Positions 1 to 9,207 are shown, counted from the first letter of the stretch. The stretch: DNA of 64,000 nt from Billgrantia bachuensis (GCF_011742165.1 NZ_JAAQTO010000032.1:1-64000); one strand, 5' to 3'. Made by a program: numbers and translations. The notes: generated from the letters alone by a model not told the origin.

Positions 1-771
1 TGAACCCTCCCCTGTCTGGCGAAGATACGTGGTCGGAAGATTCAGCAAGGGGCGCATGCGCTCAGTGACAAGGATCTCGCCTCGATTGGGTACCAGTGGA
101 GCATGCAGCCCAACCTGGGGAGCCAGGAGACGGTTACCGAGACCGGCAGCGAGCACCACGCGTTCCGCCTGAACTCGTTCCCCTTCACGCTCGATTACGA
201 AGCTGTCCCCGCTCTGATGTACTCGGCGAACCCTGCTGCCAGGCAGGAAAGTACCGCCGCAGCGAAGAAAGCCGGCCTGCAACCCGCGTAGCAGATAGAG
301 CGGATTGGCATGTCCGTCCCAGCGCGACCATGAGGCTCCCGTGACACTCTCCCCGATTTCCGGAATCATCTCGCGTAGCTGCTCATGGTCGAGCATGGCG
401 AAATCAAACTGCCCGTCAGTCGCCTTGGCCAGCGAGGTCAGATCAGCCTGCCGCAGCTCCATCTCCTTCTGGCTATAGCAGAGATGCACGCCTCCCGGGG
501 CTTGGTGTTGAGTTGCTACTCCAGTGAGCTCCCAGAGTTCTTCCGAGAGACTGTGCCACAGGGATGCAGAGCTCATGCTCCACTGTGAGTAGCTCGGAAT
601 TTCGAGCCCCTTCCCCTGAACCCAGACCAGCCCGAAGTTGCCTCGAGAGGCCCGATAGGCAACATCGCCCTCATCGAGTACAGCGACCCGGTGGCCGGCC
701 TTGGCCAGGCCATAGGCAATAGCACTGCCTACTAATCCGCCTCCGACGACAGCAAAATCATAGATATTCAT
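1..771 (-). CDS. FAD-dependent amine/amino-acid oxidase (DAO family), C-terminus beyond window edge
   Basis: An open frame of 257 codons runs without a stop from an ATG at 771 to the left edge, so the C-terminal part is missing. The N-terminus has the FAD-binding glycine motif VVGGGLVGSAIAYGL followed by an acidic residue ending strand 2 (AVLDEG). ASRGNFGLVWVQGKG and DGHANPLYLLRGL closely resemble the oxidase at 7033-8154, so the two are paralogues. The family covers glycine/D-amino-acid oxidases, sarcosine oxidases and opine oxidases. The gene starts 9 bases after the stop of the upstream permease gene and so is the last visible gene of the potDABC-like operon. It probably oxidises the imported amine; the substrate is unknown. 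Confidence 0.8.
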   Translation of the reverse strand, partial: MNIYDFAVVGGGLVGSAIAYGLAKAGHRVAVLDEGDVAYRASRGNFGLVWVQGKGLEIPSYSQWSMSSASLWHSLSEELWELTGVATQHQAPGGVHLCYSQKEMELRQADLTSLAKATDGQFDFAMLDHEQLREMIPEIGESVTGASWSRWDGHANPLYLLRGLQAGFLRCGGTFLPGSRVRRVHQSGDSFVIEREGERVQAERVVLAAGLGNRLLAPQVGLHAPLVPNRGEILVTERMRPLLNLPTTYLRQTGEGS

Positions 772-780
772 TTAATCTCT

Positions 781-1575
781 TCATCCTTTGCCGATCAGGA
801 CTTTGTCGAGTCCATAGATGCGGTCCAATATCAGAACCAAGAGGGCCGTCAGCACGATCAGCACGGTTGAGACAGAGGTAATCAGCGGGTCGATGGTGTG
901 AGCGATGTGGTTGTACATCTGGACAGGCAGCGTCGTCGTACTAGGAGACGCAACGAAAATCGTCATCGACAGTTCATCGAAGCTGGTGGTGAAAGCGAGA
1001 ATCCAGCCGCCAGCAACGCCCGGCAAGATAATCGGCATGGTGACACGCCTAAAAACCGTCCATTGACTGGCGCCCAGTGACAGCGCGGCCTGTTCGACTC
1101 GTCGGTCCATGCCGAATACCGATGCCATCACCAGGCGCATGGTGTACGGCATGATGATAATGACATGGGCCGCCACCAAGGCGTAAAAGGTGCCATAGAC
1201 ACCGATTCGCGAGAAGAAGCTGAGAAAGGCGACACCCAGCACCACATGCGGAATCATCAGCGGTGAAAGAAACAGGCTTACTAGCGCCTCGCGCCCCCGA
1301 AACTGGTAGCGAGCGATGGCCAAGGCAGCAGGCACAGCGAGTACGGCAGAAACGCTGGCAGCACCGATGCCAAGATAGAGGCTATTCCAGAATGCCTGAA
1401 CAAAGCTGCGGTTCTCGAGAATGGCTCGGAACCACCTGAGCGAGAAGCCGTCTGTGGGATATGAGATATAGCCATTCGGTGTGAAAGCGACCAGCATGAC
1501 GACGACAAGCGGTGCCATCAGGAAGATCACGAATAGCGTGTGAAAACACAGGGCCAGTTTTCCATTGTTTTGCAT
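781..1575 (-). CDS. ABC transporter permease, PotC-like (spermidine/putrescine or opine type)
   Basis: 264 residues with six hydrophobic segments and the cytoplasmic EAA loop (ALSLGASQWTVFRR, then ILPGVAGG) that docks on the ATPase. Length and layout fit PotC-type inner-membrane permeases (COG1177). A good ribosome site (AAGGAG) precedes the ATG at 1575. It follows the PotB-like gene by 14 bases and precedes the FAD oxidase gene. The transporter family takes up polyamines, opines and related amines; the substrate cannot be read from the sequence. Confidence 0.88.
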   Translation of the reverse strand: MQNNGKLALCFHTLFVIFLMAPLVVVMLVAFTPNGYISYPTDGFSLRWFRAILENRSFVQAFWNSLYLGIGAASVSAVLAVPAALAIARYQFRGREALVSLFLSPLMIPHVVLGVAFLSFFSRIGVYGTFYALVAAHVIIIMPYTMRLVMASVFGMDRRVEQAALSLGASQWTVFRRVTMPIILPGVAGGWILAFTTSFDELSMTIFVASPSTTTLPVQMYNHIAHTIDPLITSVSTVLIVLTALLVLILDRIYGLDKVLIGKG

Positions 1576-1589
1576 ATGAATGTCTCCTT

Positions 1590-2492
1590 CTAGCCCAGTG
1601 TCCGGCGGAAGCGCCGTTCCATCATGCGGTTGTAACTCATCACCACGACCACATTTGCGACCAGGAGAATAACTGCAATGGAAGCACCGAGGGGCCAGTT
1701 CATGGTGTTGAGATATTCGTCATAAGCTGCGGTAGCTGCGACTTTAATCCGTCGCCCGCCAAGTATGGCCGGAGTGGCAAATGCGCTTGCTGCCAGAGCG
1801 AATACAATCAAACTTCCGGAGAGTATGCCGGGCAGGATCTGCGGCACTACGACTCGACGGAAGACCGTGGTGTGGCTGGCACCTAGTGATAATGCCGCAT
1901 GTTCCACGGAAGGATCGAGTTTCTGCAAGGCAGCCCATACCGAGATCACCATAAAGGGCACTAACACGTGAACCAGCGCCAGAATGATACCGGCATGGGT
2001 ATACATGAGGTTACCCGTGCTGGCGTCGGCAATGCCCAGAGCTTCCAGGGTTTTTCCCAGCAGGCCATTCCCGCCGATGAGCAGTACCCAGCCCAGGGTT
2101 CGCACTACCACGGAGATCAACAGTGGCGTCAAGGTGACAACAAGGAACAGTGACCGCCATGGGCTACACATTCTTGAGAGTATATAAGCTTCTGGCACAC
2201 CAATGGCGATACACAGCACTACTACAGCTACGCTAATGGCGTAGGTTCGAAAGAATATTTCATGGAAGTAGCTGTCCTTGATGACCTCTATGTAGTTCGC
2301 AAGGCTGAAGGTAGCAATGATTCCTTCAGCATAATCAAAACTATTGAAACTGAGCACCAAGGTCATCAGCAACGGCATACCCAGCAGCATCAGGAAGAAT
2401 ATCGATCCTGGAGCGCTCAATAGCCATGGAATCAGCGACTTTGGACAAAACCGTGGTGACGTCGCTGGAAGAGTCGAAGCGAGTTCAGCCAT
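1590..2492 (-). CDS. ABC transporter permease, PotB-like
   Basis: 300 residues with several membrane segments and the EAA loop (ALSLGASHTTVFRR...LPGILSG), typical of PotB permeases (COG1176). I place the start at 2492 (MAELASTLPA) because GAGGAG lies 7 bases upstream; a longer in-frame extension would run deep into the ATPase gene. This start overlaps the ATPase stop by 8 bases (ATGGCTGA), a translational-coupling arrangement. With the PotC-like protein it would form the transmembrane channel. Confidence 0.87.
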   Translation of the reverse strand: MAELASTLPATSPRFCPKSLIPWLLSAPGSIFFLMLLGMPLLMTLVLSFNSFDYAEGIIATFSLANYIEVIKDSYFHEIFFRTYAISVAVVVLCIAIGVPEAYILSRMCSPWRSLFLVVTLTPLLISVVVRTLGWVLLIGGNGLLGKTLEALGIADASTGNLMYTHAGIILALVHVLVPFMVISVWAALQKLDPSVEHAALSLGASHTTVFRRVVVPQILPGILSGSLIVFALAASAFATPAILGGRRIKVAATAAYDEYLNTMNWPLGASIAVILLVANVVVVMSYNRMMERRFRRTLG

Positions 2493-3549
2493 GGACTTTC
2501 TCCTCAAGTAACCGAATGGCACCGGGAGACCAACTGACACCTACGTCATCACCAACCGCGACGCCTACTTTCCCTAGGTTGGGCTGGGTGATGAATAATT
2601 CACCGGCACTGCTGTCGACCTGGTAGAGCCAGTGGTTACCCAGGAACAACCGAGTCTTCACCCTGCCTTTGAGCTTGCCGCTCGCACAATCCGTCAATTC
2701 GAGCTTCTCGGGACGAATGGATATCTGCACCTGGTTGCTGGTACGAGGACCATCCAGCGTGAGGTCGAGAGTCGCATCACCCAAGCGTATGGCTGTCTGG
2801 TCGCCCTGCTTCTTCCCGATCAGACCAGTAAGAAGGTTGGTCTTGCCGACGAATGAGCTGACGAAGGCGTCACTAGGCCGTTCATAGGCATTGAAGGGTT
2901 CATCGACTTGCACCACGCGCCCTTGGTTCATGACAACAACACGGTCACTGAGGGAAAGGGCTTCGGACTGGTCATGAGTGACCATAAGTGTGGTCGTACC
3001 GACCTGCTGTTGAATATTGCGCAGCTCGATCTGCATGTCCTCCCGAAGCTTGGCATCGAGGTTGGACAGAGGTTCATCGAGCAACAAGAGCGGTGGTTGG
3101 ATCACGAGGGCACGCGCAAGCGCCACGCGTTGACGCTGCCCACCGGAGAGCTCCCTGGGGTAGCGGTCCTTCAGCTGGTCGAGATGGACAAGCTCTAGCA
3201 CCTCCCCTACCCGCTGCCGGCTTTCGGCTTCAGGGACACGCCGCATTTCCAGCCCGAAGCGCACGTTATCAACCACCGTCATGTGCGGGAAAAGAGCATA
3301 GGACTGAAATACGATCCCAATTCCTCTTTCATTCGGCTTGCGGTGAGTGATGTCGTCACCGTCCATGAGGATACGACCCCGGGTCGGCTCTACAAACCCG
3401 GCAATCATCTGAAGGGTGGTAGTCTTGCCACAGCCAGAGGGTCCAAGAAGTGAGACGAACTCTCCTTTATCGATCTCCAGTGAAATATCTTCAGCGGCTG
3501 TGGTGGGCCCATAGCATTTGGTTAATGACGTAAGGCTTAGATAGCTCAT
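2485..3549 (-). CDS. ABC transporter ATP-binding protein, PotA-like
   Basis: 354 residues. Walker A GPSGCGKTT lies at about residues 36-44, the Q-loop in FQSYALFPHM near 81, signature LSGGQ at 133-137, Walker B LLLLDEP near 153-159, and the switch histidine in MVTHDQSEA. About 120 residues follow the nucleotide-binding domain, matching the TOBE regulatory domain of PotA/MalK-type ATPases. It powers the PotBC-like channel from the cytoplasmic side. The gene lies downstream of the binding protein, separated by a strong hairpin. Confidence 0.92.
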   Translation of the reverse strand: MSYLSLTSLTKCYGPTTAAEDISLEIDKGEFVSLLGPSGCGKTTTLQMIAGFVEPTRGRILMDGDDITHRKPNERGIGIVFQSYALFPHMTVVDNVRFGLEMRRVPEAESRQRVGEVLELVHLDQLKDRYPRELSGGQRQRVALARALVIQPPLLLLDEPLSNLDAKLREDMQIELRNIQQQVGTTTLMVTHDQSEALSLSDRVVVMNQGRVVQVDEPFNAYERPSDAFVSSFVGKTNLLTGLIGKKQGDQTAIRLGDATLDLTLDGPRTSNQVQISIRPEKLELTDCASGKLKGRVKTRLFLGNHWLYQVDSSAGELFITQPNLGKVGVAVGDDVGVSWSPGAIRLLEEKVHG

Positions 3550-3566
3550 GGTAGGACTCTCCCAAA

Positions 3567-3597
3567 CCCCTGCCTGGCGGCAATTGGCAGGCAGGGG
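3567..3597 (-). terminator. Hairpin between binding-protein and ATPase genes
   Basis: A perfect 10-base stem (3567-3576 with 3588-3597, CCCCTGCCTG/CAGGCAGGGG) and an 11-base loop lie 33 bases after the binding-protein stop. No run of T follows on the minus strand, so it is more likely an mRNA-stabilising or partial-termination hairpin. Such hairpins commonly keep binding-protein expression above that of the permease and ATPase. Confidence 0.6.
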
Positions 3598-3630
3598 TCA
3601 TCAGTCATGGAATTGATGAATTGGCTTGAA

Positions 3631-4665
3631 TCAACGCTCGACGCGACGATTCCAGCGGTTGGTCCATTCCATGCGCTGTGGATTGATAGTGTCCCAGTCC
3701 ACCGAGGTCAGCTGATCGATACGGTCACCGTAGGGCAAGCTCGCTGCCAGTTCGTCATCAAGCTCGGTATATCGATTTGATGGTCCCCAGCCCTGAGTGT
3801 CCGCGAGGATAGCCTGGATTTCAGGAGAGAGCAGGTGTGCCATGAAAGCTCTGGAGAGTTCGTCCTCACCACTGCCATCAACAATGCAGCCTGCTACCAT
3901 CAAGGCAACGGCTCCTTCTTCAGGATAAGCAAATTTCACAGGAAATCCGGTATCTGCCAGTGCCTGTACACGCCCACTCCCCCAGACCGAAAGTGCAATC
4001 TCCTCATTCTGGAAAAGCTGCGACATCCCGCCTGCAGAAGTTTCGAAGCTGAGGATGTTCGGAACGACTGAATCCTGAATATATTCGAAACCAGGATCGA
4101 TATCGTCCTCACCATCGCCGTTCAATCTGGCTGCCATAACCAGGGCATGCAGCCCGTAAGTATTACTAACCGAAGGAACGACTATCTTTCCTTGGAATTT
4201 TTCGTCGGCCAGGTCACGCCAGGAAGACGGCGGCTCCCACCCGTTCCTCTCAAACATTTCTGCGTTGTAGGCAAAACCGGATGCCACCACACCCACACCT
4301 ACGGCGTTGTCATTAGCAAACCGGGCGATGTCATAAACATCGTCCAGCGCCTCCAAGCCGTTCATGGGTGCGCAAAATCCTAGATTCACGGCTTGATACA
4401 TTGGCCCATCATCGAGCAGAACAACATTGAGCTCCTGCTGGCCTGCCTGGGCTTGAAGCCGAGCCAGTGTGTCAGTGGAATTACCGGCAACGTATACGAT
4501 ATCGACATCATGCTTTTCTTGAAAGGCAGGAATGATGGATTCCTTCATCGCATATTCCGATGAGCCACCATATGCACCTATATACAGGGTATCTGCCTGT
4601 ACTGATGCTGCTGCAAGGCCAATCACGCCAGTCATGGATGCAGTGAGTAGTACCCGTCTATTCAT
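3631..4665 (-). CDS. ABC transporter periplasmic binding protein, PotD-like
   Basis: 344 residues from the ATG at 4665, chosen because AAGGA precedes it and the protein then begins with a normal Sec signal peptide (MNRRVLLTASMTGVIGLAAASVQA, cleavage after ADT or just before). The mature part opens with TLYIGAYGGSSEYAMKES, typical of extracellular solute-binding family 1/8 proteins for polyamines and related amines. It is the first gene of the potDABC-oxidase operon, so it delivers ligand to the PotBC-like channel. The ligand is unknown. Confidence 0.87.
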   Translation of the reverse strand: MNRRVLLTASMTGVIGLAAASVQADTLYIGAYGGSSEYAMKESIIPAFQEKHDVDIVYVAGNSTDTLARLQAQAGQQELNVVLLDDGPMYQAVNLGFCAPMNGLEALDDVYDIARFANDNAVGVGVVASGFAYNAEMFERNGWEPPSSWRDLADEKFQGKIVVPSVSNTYGLHALVMAARLNGDGEDDIDPGFEYIQDSVVPNILSFETSAGGMSQLFQNEEIALSVWGSGRVQALADTGFPVKFAYPEEGAVALMVAGCIVDGSGEDELSRAFMAHLLSPEIQAILADTQGWGPSNRYTELDDELAASLPYGDRIDQLTSVDWDTINPQRMEWTNRWNRRVER

Positions 4666-4794
4666 GCTTGGGATCCTTGAGTTTGTTTTTGTAAGGTCAG
4701 TCAATATCGACAGGGACTGAGCCATTCATGATTGCTGCAATGCCATTCGACACCACGCCCTAGAAGCTAGCACCCCAAAACTATGCAAACTAAT

Positions 4795-4807
4795 GCCATT
4801 TTATGGC
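4795..4807. promoter_or_regulatory. Short dyad, possible LysR operator upstream of the potD-like gene
   Basis: GCCAT-TTT-ATGGC is a perfect 5-base inverted repeat at 4795-4807, between the LysR gene end (4812) and the binding-protein start (4665). LysR regulators often bind such T-N11-A dyads. The link to the neighbouring LysR is inferred from position only. Confidence 0.35.
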
Positions 4808-4811
4808 CAAT

Positions 4812-5738
4812 CTATTCATTGATGTTATAGGAAGCATCGTCTTCCGCATCGATCAACCGCTGGAGCTGGGCTTTGGCATCCTCCAGGAATTCCATTGCCA
4901 GGCGTGCCGGAGGACGGTAAGCAGGAAGAACTGCGCTGTAATGAAAATCGATCGCAGGAAGGAAAGGTTTCGATACCAACCCTTGCTTGGAGTAAAAACT
5001 TGCCGTCACGGGATCGATCAGCGATACACCGGCACCCGCTTTTACCAGCTCGCACGCTACGCTGGAAAGCTGTGTCTCTATGCGCATGCGCCGTTTCACA
5101 CCCGCTGCATGAAAGGCCTGATCGATGAGAGGCCTGACATCCTGTAGCTGGCCCAAGGAAACGAATGGCTGTTCCTCCAGGTCCTGGACATGTATGACCC
5201 GCTTCTTAGCCAAGGGGTGAGAAGGCTGCATCATCAGCCGAAGGTAGCCTGTTACCAGAGGCAAGATGGTTACTGCCGGATCCTCGATGTGCATACCTAT
5301 GAATCCCAGGTCGCACTGCTGAGTTCCGACCCACTCCAGAACCCGTTGAGAACTGTGTGCTTGAAGGGAGATGGTTATGCCCGGATGCCGTGCAGAAAAG
5401 TCATGGACCATGTTCGGAAGTACGCTCAATGCCAACGCTGGCATGCAGCTGATGAACAGTCTTCCGGTGCGGAACTCGCGGATCTCCTTTGCGGTTTCAG
5501 TGATTTTTTCAAGCCCCACGAAGGCTCGCTCGACATCCTCATAGAGCGCCTGCGCTTCTGGAGTCGGGACCAGTCGGCCCTTGTCTCGCTTGAACAAGGA
5601 AAATCCCACGTGATATTCGAGGTCGGCGATGAGCCGGCTCACGGCAGGCTGTGAGACGTGAAGCGTCTGAGCAGCACGGGTCACGGTCTTATGCACCATA
5701 ACTGCCCGGAACGCTTCGATCTGACGGAGGTTGACCAT
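4812..5738 (-). CDS. LysR-family transcriptional regulator
   Basis: 308 residues from the ATG at 5738 (MVNLRQIEAFRAVM). The N-terminal winged helix-turn-helix reads TRAAQTLHVSQPAVSRLIADLE, followed by the co-inducer domain. The style (SLFKRDKGRLVPTPEA) resembles OccR/NocR-type opine regulators, and the next LysR gene (6004-6936) shares it. It lies just upstream of the potDABC-oxidase operon in the same direction, so that operon is its likely target. The inducer is unknown; an opine or amine would fit. Confidence 0.88.
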   Translation of the reverse strand: MVNLRQIEAFRAVMVHKTVTRAAQTLHVSQPAVSRLIADLEYHVGFSLFKRDKGRLVPTPEAQALYEDVERAFVGLEKITETAKEIREFRTGRLFISCMPALALSVLPNMVHDFSARHPGITISLQAHSSQRVLEWVGTQQCDLGFIGMHIEDPAVTILPLVTGYLRLMMQPSHPLAKKRVIHVQDLEEQPFVSLGQLQDVRPLIDQAFHAAGVKRRMRIETQLSSVACELVKAGAGVSLIDPVTASFYSKQGLVSKPFLPAIDFHYSAVLPAYRPPARLAMEFLEDAKAQLQRLIDAEDDASYNINE

Positions 5739-6003
5739 CTTGTTGCCTATTGGATTGGACTCAATTGTCCCAGCATATTCAGCTTGAAAGGTGGGCACAG
5801 TCGAAAATGGCCGATCCCCTCATCTCTCAGCAGCGAGCGAGGCGCTCTTAGTCACCCGAATATTCAGCGGCAATGCACACAGGGATTCTGGCCAGGCCGT
5901 CGTGAAAGCTAACATTGCCGATACCATACGAACCAATACATAGAACTGGCCATCTCATTCGGAGATGTTATAGGTTCTGGGCGATAGGGAGAGGAGCGAG
6001 TGC

Positions 6004-6936
6004 TTACGCAGGCCGTTCAGCCACCGGCAACTGGATCGAGGTGACCTGTTCGAAGCCTTGCCGGAAGGCGGCAACGAAATCCCGGGCAAGCCGCGACAGC
6101 GGCTGGTCGCGCGGCGTCAGCAACGCAAAATCTTCGCCCAGATTGGGCTCGAAGGGGCACAGCGTCAGCGAGTCCCCACCAAAGGCCCTGGCGCTGATAG
6201 GATCGAGAATGGCGAGACCTCCTCCCCTGGCAACCAGGCGCGCGGCTTGAAGCGCCAGTGAGACTTCTATTCTCCGGCACGGCTGTATACCTTTTTCTTC
6301 CAGCAATCCATCGAGCGCCCGACGCAGCGGATCCTGGGGCTCGAAGCAGATCAACGTCTGATCTTGCAGATCCTCTGCATAAATTCTCTCGCGCGCGGTG
6401 AGCGGGTGCTTGTTTGGTAGTACGCACAAGCTATCGAGGCGAAAATGTTCACTGTTCACGCGGTCGTCGTTGTCAGCCACGATGGCAAAGCCAAGATCGC
6501 TTCGCTGGGTGATGACATCCTCGACGACCTGTTCGGAGCGAAAGGTGGCCAGTTCGATCCGGGTATCTGGGTGGTCAGGGGCAAACTCGGCCAGGACATC
6601 GGGTAAAAAGGTTATCCCGAGGAGAGGCATGGCGCTGATTCTCAGCCCCCCTATTTCTCGCTCTCGTATCCGTCGTGCTGTATCACGCAGATGATCGATG
6701 CCAGTCCATACGCGCTGTACTTCGCGATGGAAGAGGCACGCTTCAGGAGTGGGTATCAAGCGGCCGCGCACCCGCTCAAATAGATGAAAACCCAAATCAT
6801 GCTCGAGCTGCTTGAGCAGGCGGGTGACTCCTGGCTGGGCGATGAGCATACGCCTTGCCGCACCGGAAACCGTGCCGCATTCCATGACCAACTTGAAAGC
6901 AAGCACCTGCTTATCGCGAAGATGGGGAAGCTTCAT
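6004..6936 (-). CDS. LysR-family transcriptional regulator
   Basis: 310 residues. The helix-turn-helix segment is SGAARRMLIAQPGVTRLLKQLE, then HLFERVRGRLIPTPEA, closely parallel to the regulator at 4812-5738. It is divergent from the FAD oxidase at 7033, and the 96-base gap holds a dyad, a classic LysR arrangement in which the regulator controls the divergent catabolic gene and itself. The two LysR-oxidase sets look like a duplicated module. Confidence 0.88.
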   Translation of the reverse strand: MKLPHLRDKQVLAFKLVMECGTVSGAARRMLIAQPGVTRLLKQLEHDLGFHLFERVRGRLIPTPEACLFHREVQRVWTGIDHLRDTARRIREREIGGLRISAMPLLGITFLPDVLAEFAPDHPDTRIELATFRSEQVVEDVITQRSDLGFAIVADNDDRVNSEHFRLDSLCVLPNKHPLTARERIYAEDLQDQTLICFEPQDPLRRALDGLLEEKGIQPCRRIEVSLALQAARLVARGGGLAILDPISARAFGGDSLTLCPFEPNLGEDFALLTPRDQPLSRLARDFVAAFRQGFEQVTSIQLPVAERPA

Positions 6937-6965
6937 AATATTTGTGTATCGTCATGACAATAATT

Positions 6966-6983
6966 GGTATTGGATCGTATACC
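6966..6983. promoter_or_regulatory. Inverted repeat in lysR/oxidase divergent promoter
   Basis: GGTAT (6966-6970) and ATACC (6979-6983), separated by 8 bases, form a perfect dyad between the divergent LysR gene and FAD oxidase gene. Size and position suit a LysR operator. This is inference from symmetry alone. Confidence 0.4.
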
Positions 6984-7032
6984 GTTCGCCTCGCTATCGT
7001 CGATGGCATTCCACTTACAAGAAACGGACGGC

Positions 7033-8154
7033 ATGCAGCAGGATTTCCTAATCATTGGTGGTGGCGTGGTCGGCATGGCGGTGGCCTATGGTCTGCTGCG
7101 TGCGGGCTGTCGCGTTACGGTGCTCGATGGAAGCGACGACTCACTGCGCGCCTCACGAGGGAACGCCGGTCTCACCTGGGTGCAGGGCAAGGGCGCAGGC
7201 ATGCCAGCCTATGCCGAACTCAGTTTCGAAGCGAGCCTGGCCTGGCCTGAGTTTGCCGCTGAACTCGAGGGGCGCACCGGGTTAGACCTCGAATACGAAC
7301 ACAGGGGTGGAGTCGATCTCTGCTTCAATCAGGAGGAAGCAGAGGCACGTCAGCGCGAGTACTCGGCGATCCAGTCGACATCCCCCTACCTGGCGCGACA
7401 ATTCCGTTGGCAATATCTCGACCGTACGTCGCTTGCCTCTTACCTCCCGGGGCTCGGCGAAGGCGTGCACGGTGGTACCTGGTCGCCCCATGACGGCCAT
7501 TGCAATCCCCTGTATCTACTGCGCGCGCTGTTTTCAGCCAATCTCGGGCTCGGGCTCGATTATCGTCCTGGCTGCGAGGTGCACTTGCTCACTCCCCTCA
7601 TGAATGGCTTTCGAGCGGCGACCACGCACGGCACCTACGAAGCTGAGCGCCTTATCCTTGCTGCTGGTCTGGGCAGCGCAGCATTGGCGCCGATGCTGGG
7701 GCTCAGTGGGGCGGTGCGTCCCGTGCGCGGCCAGGTCTTGGTGACTGAACGCCTGCAAAAAATTGCCCAACTGCCGACCCCACAGATTCGACAGACGGCT
7801 AGTGGCGCGTACTTGATCGGGGACACTCAGGAAGAGGTCGGTTTCGACAGGGGGGTGACCCTGCCGGTAATGCAGCAATTGGCCGATCGCGCGGTGCGAA
7901 TCTTTCCGTTTCTCGCCCATGCGCGACTGGTGCGCTCGTGGGGGGCGCTGCGCGTAATGACACCGGATGGCCACCCTCTCTATGAAGCTTCACGGCAATA
8001 CCCCGGGGCCTATGGCCTAAGCAGCCACAGCGGTATCAGCCTGGCAGCCTTCCATGCCGGCCGTCTGGCCGAATCCATCCTGCAAGACAACCTAAGTCAC
8101 GAATACGCAAAGTTCTCCGGCGCGAGGTTCTCTCGCTCCGCCCTCAACCCATAG
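7033..8154 (+). CDS. FAD-dependent amine/amino-acid oxidase (DAO family)
   Basis: 373 residues from the ATG at 7033 (MQQDFLIIGGGVVGMAVAYGLL), where the FAD-binding motif sits at the very N-terminus as usual. ASRGNAGLTWVQGKG, DGHCNPLYLLRAL and the C-terminal WGALRVMTPDGHPLY and SSHSGISLA segments are typical of DAO-type flavoenzymes. It is paralogous to the truncated oxidase at 1-771. The next gene encodes an amino-acid-type binding protein, so the substrate is probably an amino acid or opine. A D-arginine or opine oxidase feeding the 2-ketoarginine route at 18-21 kb is possible but unproven. Confidence 0.85.
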   Translation: MQQDFLIIGGGVVGMAVAYGLLRAGCRVTVLDGSDDSLRASRGNAGLTWVQGKGAGMPAYAELSFEASLAWPEFAAELEGRTGLDLEYEHRGGVDLCFNQEEAEARQREYSAIQSTSPYLARQFRWQYLDRTSLASYLPGLGEGVHGGTWSPHDGHCNPLYLLRALFSANLGLGLDYRPGCEVHLLTPLMNGFRAATTHGTYEAERLILAAGLGSAALAPMLGLSGAVRPVRGQVLVTERLQKIAQLPTPQIRQTASGAYLIGDTQEEVGFDRGVTLPVMQQLADRAVRIFPFLAHARLVRSWGALRVMTPDGHPLYEASRQYPGAYGLSSHSGISLAAFHAGRLAESILQDNLSHEYAKFSGARFSRSALNP

Positions 8155-8220
8155 CGGCATAACAAGATCGGCCCGGAATCACCCACGCACATACGACAAA
8201 ACAAACTGCGAGGATACAAA

Positions 8221-8970
8221 ATGCGAATTCATTCCCTCACCACTCTGCTGTTGTCAGCTGCCCTGCTCGGAGGAGGAGCCAATGCAGAAGATAAGCCGCT
8301 GCGCATCGGTGTCGATGTACCCTATGAGCCCTATCAGTACAAGCTGCCGGACGGCACTATTACTGGTTTCGAGGTAGAACTCGTCAATGCTGCCTGCGAG
8401 CGGATGCAGCGCGAATGCGTATGGGTCGAGCAGGCCTGGGATGGCATCATTCCGGCGCTTCAAGCGCGAAAGTTCGACCTCATTGCGTCGGCGATGAACA
8501 TTACCGAGGAGCGCTCTAACCAGGTTCTGTTCTCGGATCCGTATTATCAGGTGCCTTCTGTCTGGGTCGGCAAGGCTGGCGCCGAGCACGATCTGGATGG
8601 CCCGCTTGAGGACACGGCGATAGGCGTCCAGCAAGCGACCATCCAGGACGAGTACGTAACTCAGTTCTACCCTGATGCAGAGATCCGGCGCTACGCTGAT
8701 TCTGGTTCGGTGGTTGCCGACATGCACGCTGGACGACTCGACCTGGTCTTCACCGCGTTCCCCCTGGCCCAGAGGACTATGTTCAACGATGACCGTTTTA
8801 CACGGCAAGGAGAACTGGTGACCGGCCCTGAATCTATCTACGGACCGGGAATCGGCGCCGCATTCCGTCAACGTGATGGGGCATTGGCAGAAGCATTCAA
8901 CGAGGCCATGGCCGGATTGAAAGCAGACGGCACCTTCGATCAGGTCTTCGAAAGCTACTTCGGCGACTAG
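8221..8970 (+). CDS. Periplasmic polar amino-acid/opine binding protein (SBP family 3)
   Basis: 249 residues with a signal peptide (hydrophobic TLLLSAALLGGGANA, cleavage near AEDKP). The mature protein starts LRIGVDVPYEPYQYKLPDG and has GFEVELVNAACERM and DLIASAMNITEERSNQVLFSDPYY, hallmarks of HisJ/ArgT/OccT-type binding proteins. It lies 66 bases after the FAD oxidase gene, probably in one transcript. No permease or ATPase gene follows, so it must work with a transporter encoded elsewhere, or the rest of its operon has been lost. Confidence 0.88.
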   Translation: MRIHSLTTLLLSAALLGGGANAEDKPLRIGVDVPYEPYQYKLPDGTITGFEVELVNAACERMQRECVWVEQAWDGIIPALQARKFDLIASAMNITEERSNQVLFSDPYYQVPSVWVGKAGAEHDLDGPLEDTAIGVQQATIQDEYVTQFYPDAEIRRYADSGSVVADMHAGRLDLVFTAFPLAQRTMFNDDRFTRQGELVTGPESIYGPGIGAAFRQRDGALAEAFNEAMAGLKADGTFDQVFESYFGD

Positions 8971-8995
8971 ATTGTATATTCTTCAAATCATGAGG

Positions 8996-9023
8996 AGGCT
9001 GGTAGGGCATTGCCCTCCAGCCT
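8996..9023 (+). terminator. Hairpin after the binding-protein gene
   Basis: AGGCTGG (8996-9002) pairs with CCAGCCT (9017-9023), and inside it AGGGC (9004-9008) pairs with GCCCT (9012-9016), leaving one bulged T and a 3-base loop. It lies 25 bases after the stop. No T run follows, so termination is plausible but not certain. I recognise nothing else between 9024 and 9207. Confidence 0.5.
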
Positions 9024-9207
9024 GGGGCTGTGTATGAGATTATTCCGTCTACATTGATGTTTTGCTGCCAAGTCCAAAGGGCTCATCGGCAAAAGGATAC
9101 GGTCGATCCATTCAGGCTCGAGGCCACCCAAGCGTTACAGCCACCCCTAGAACCTCCGGCTGCGACTGCAGGTCAATCTCCTCCGCTCACCTTCAGCCCA
9201 TCTTTAC

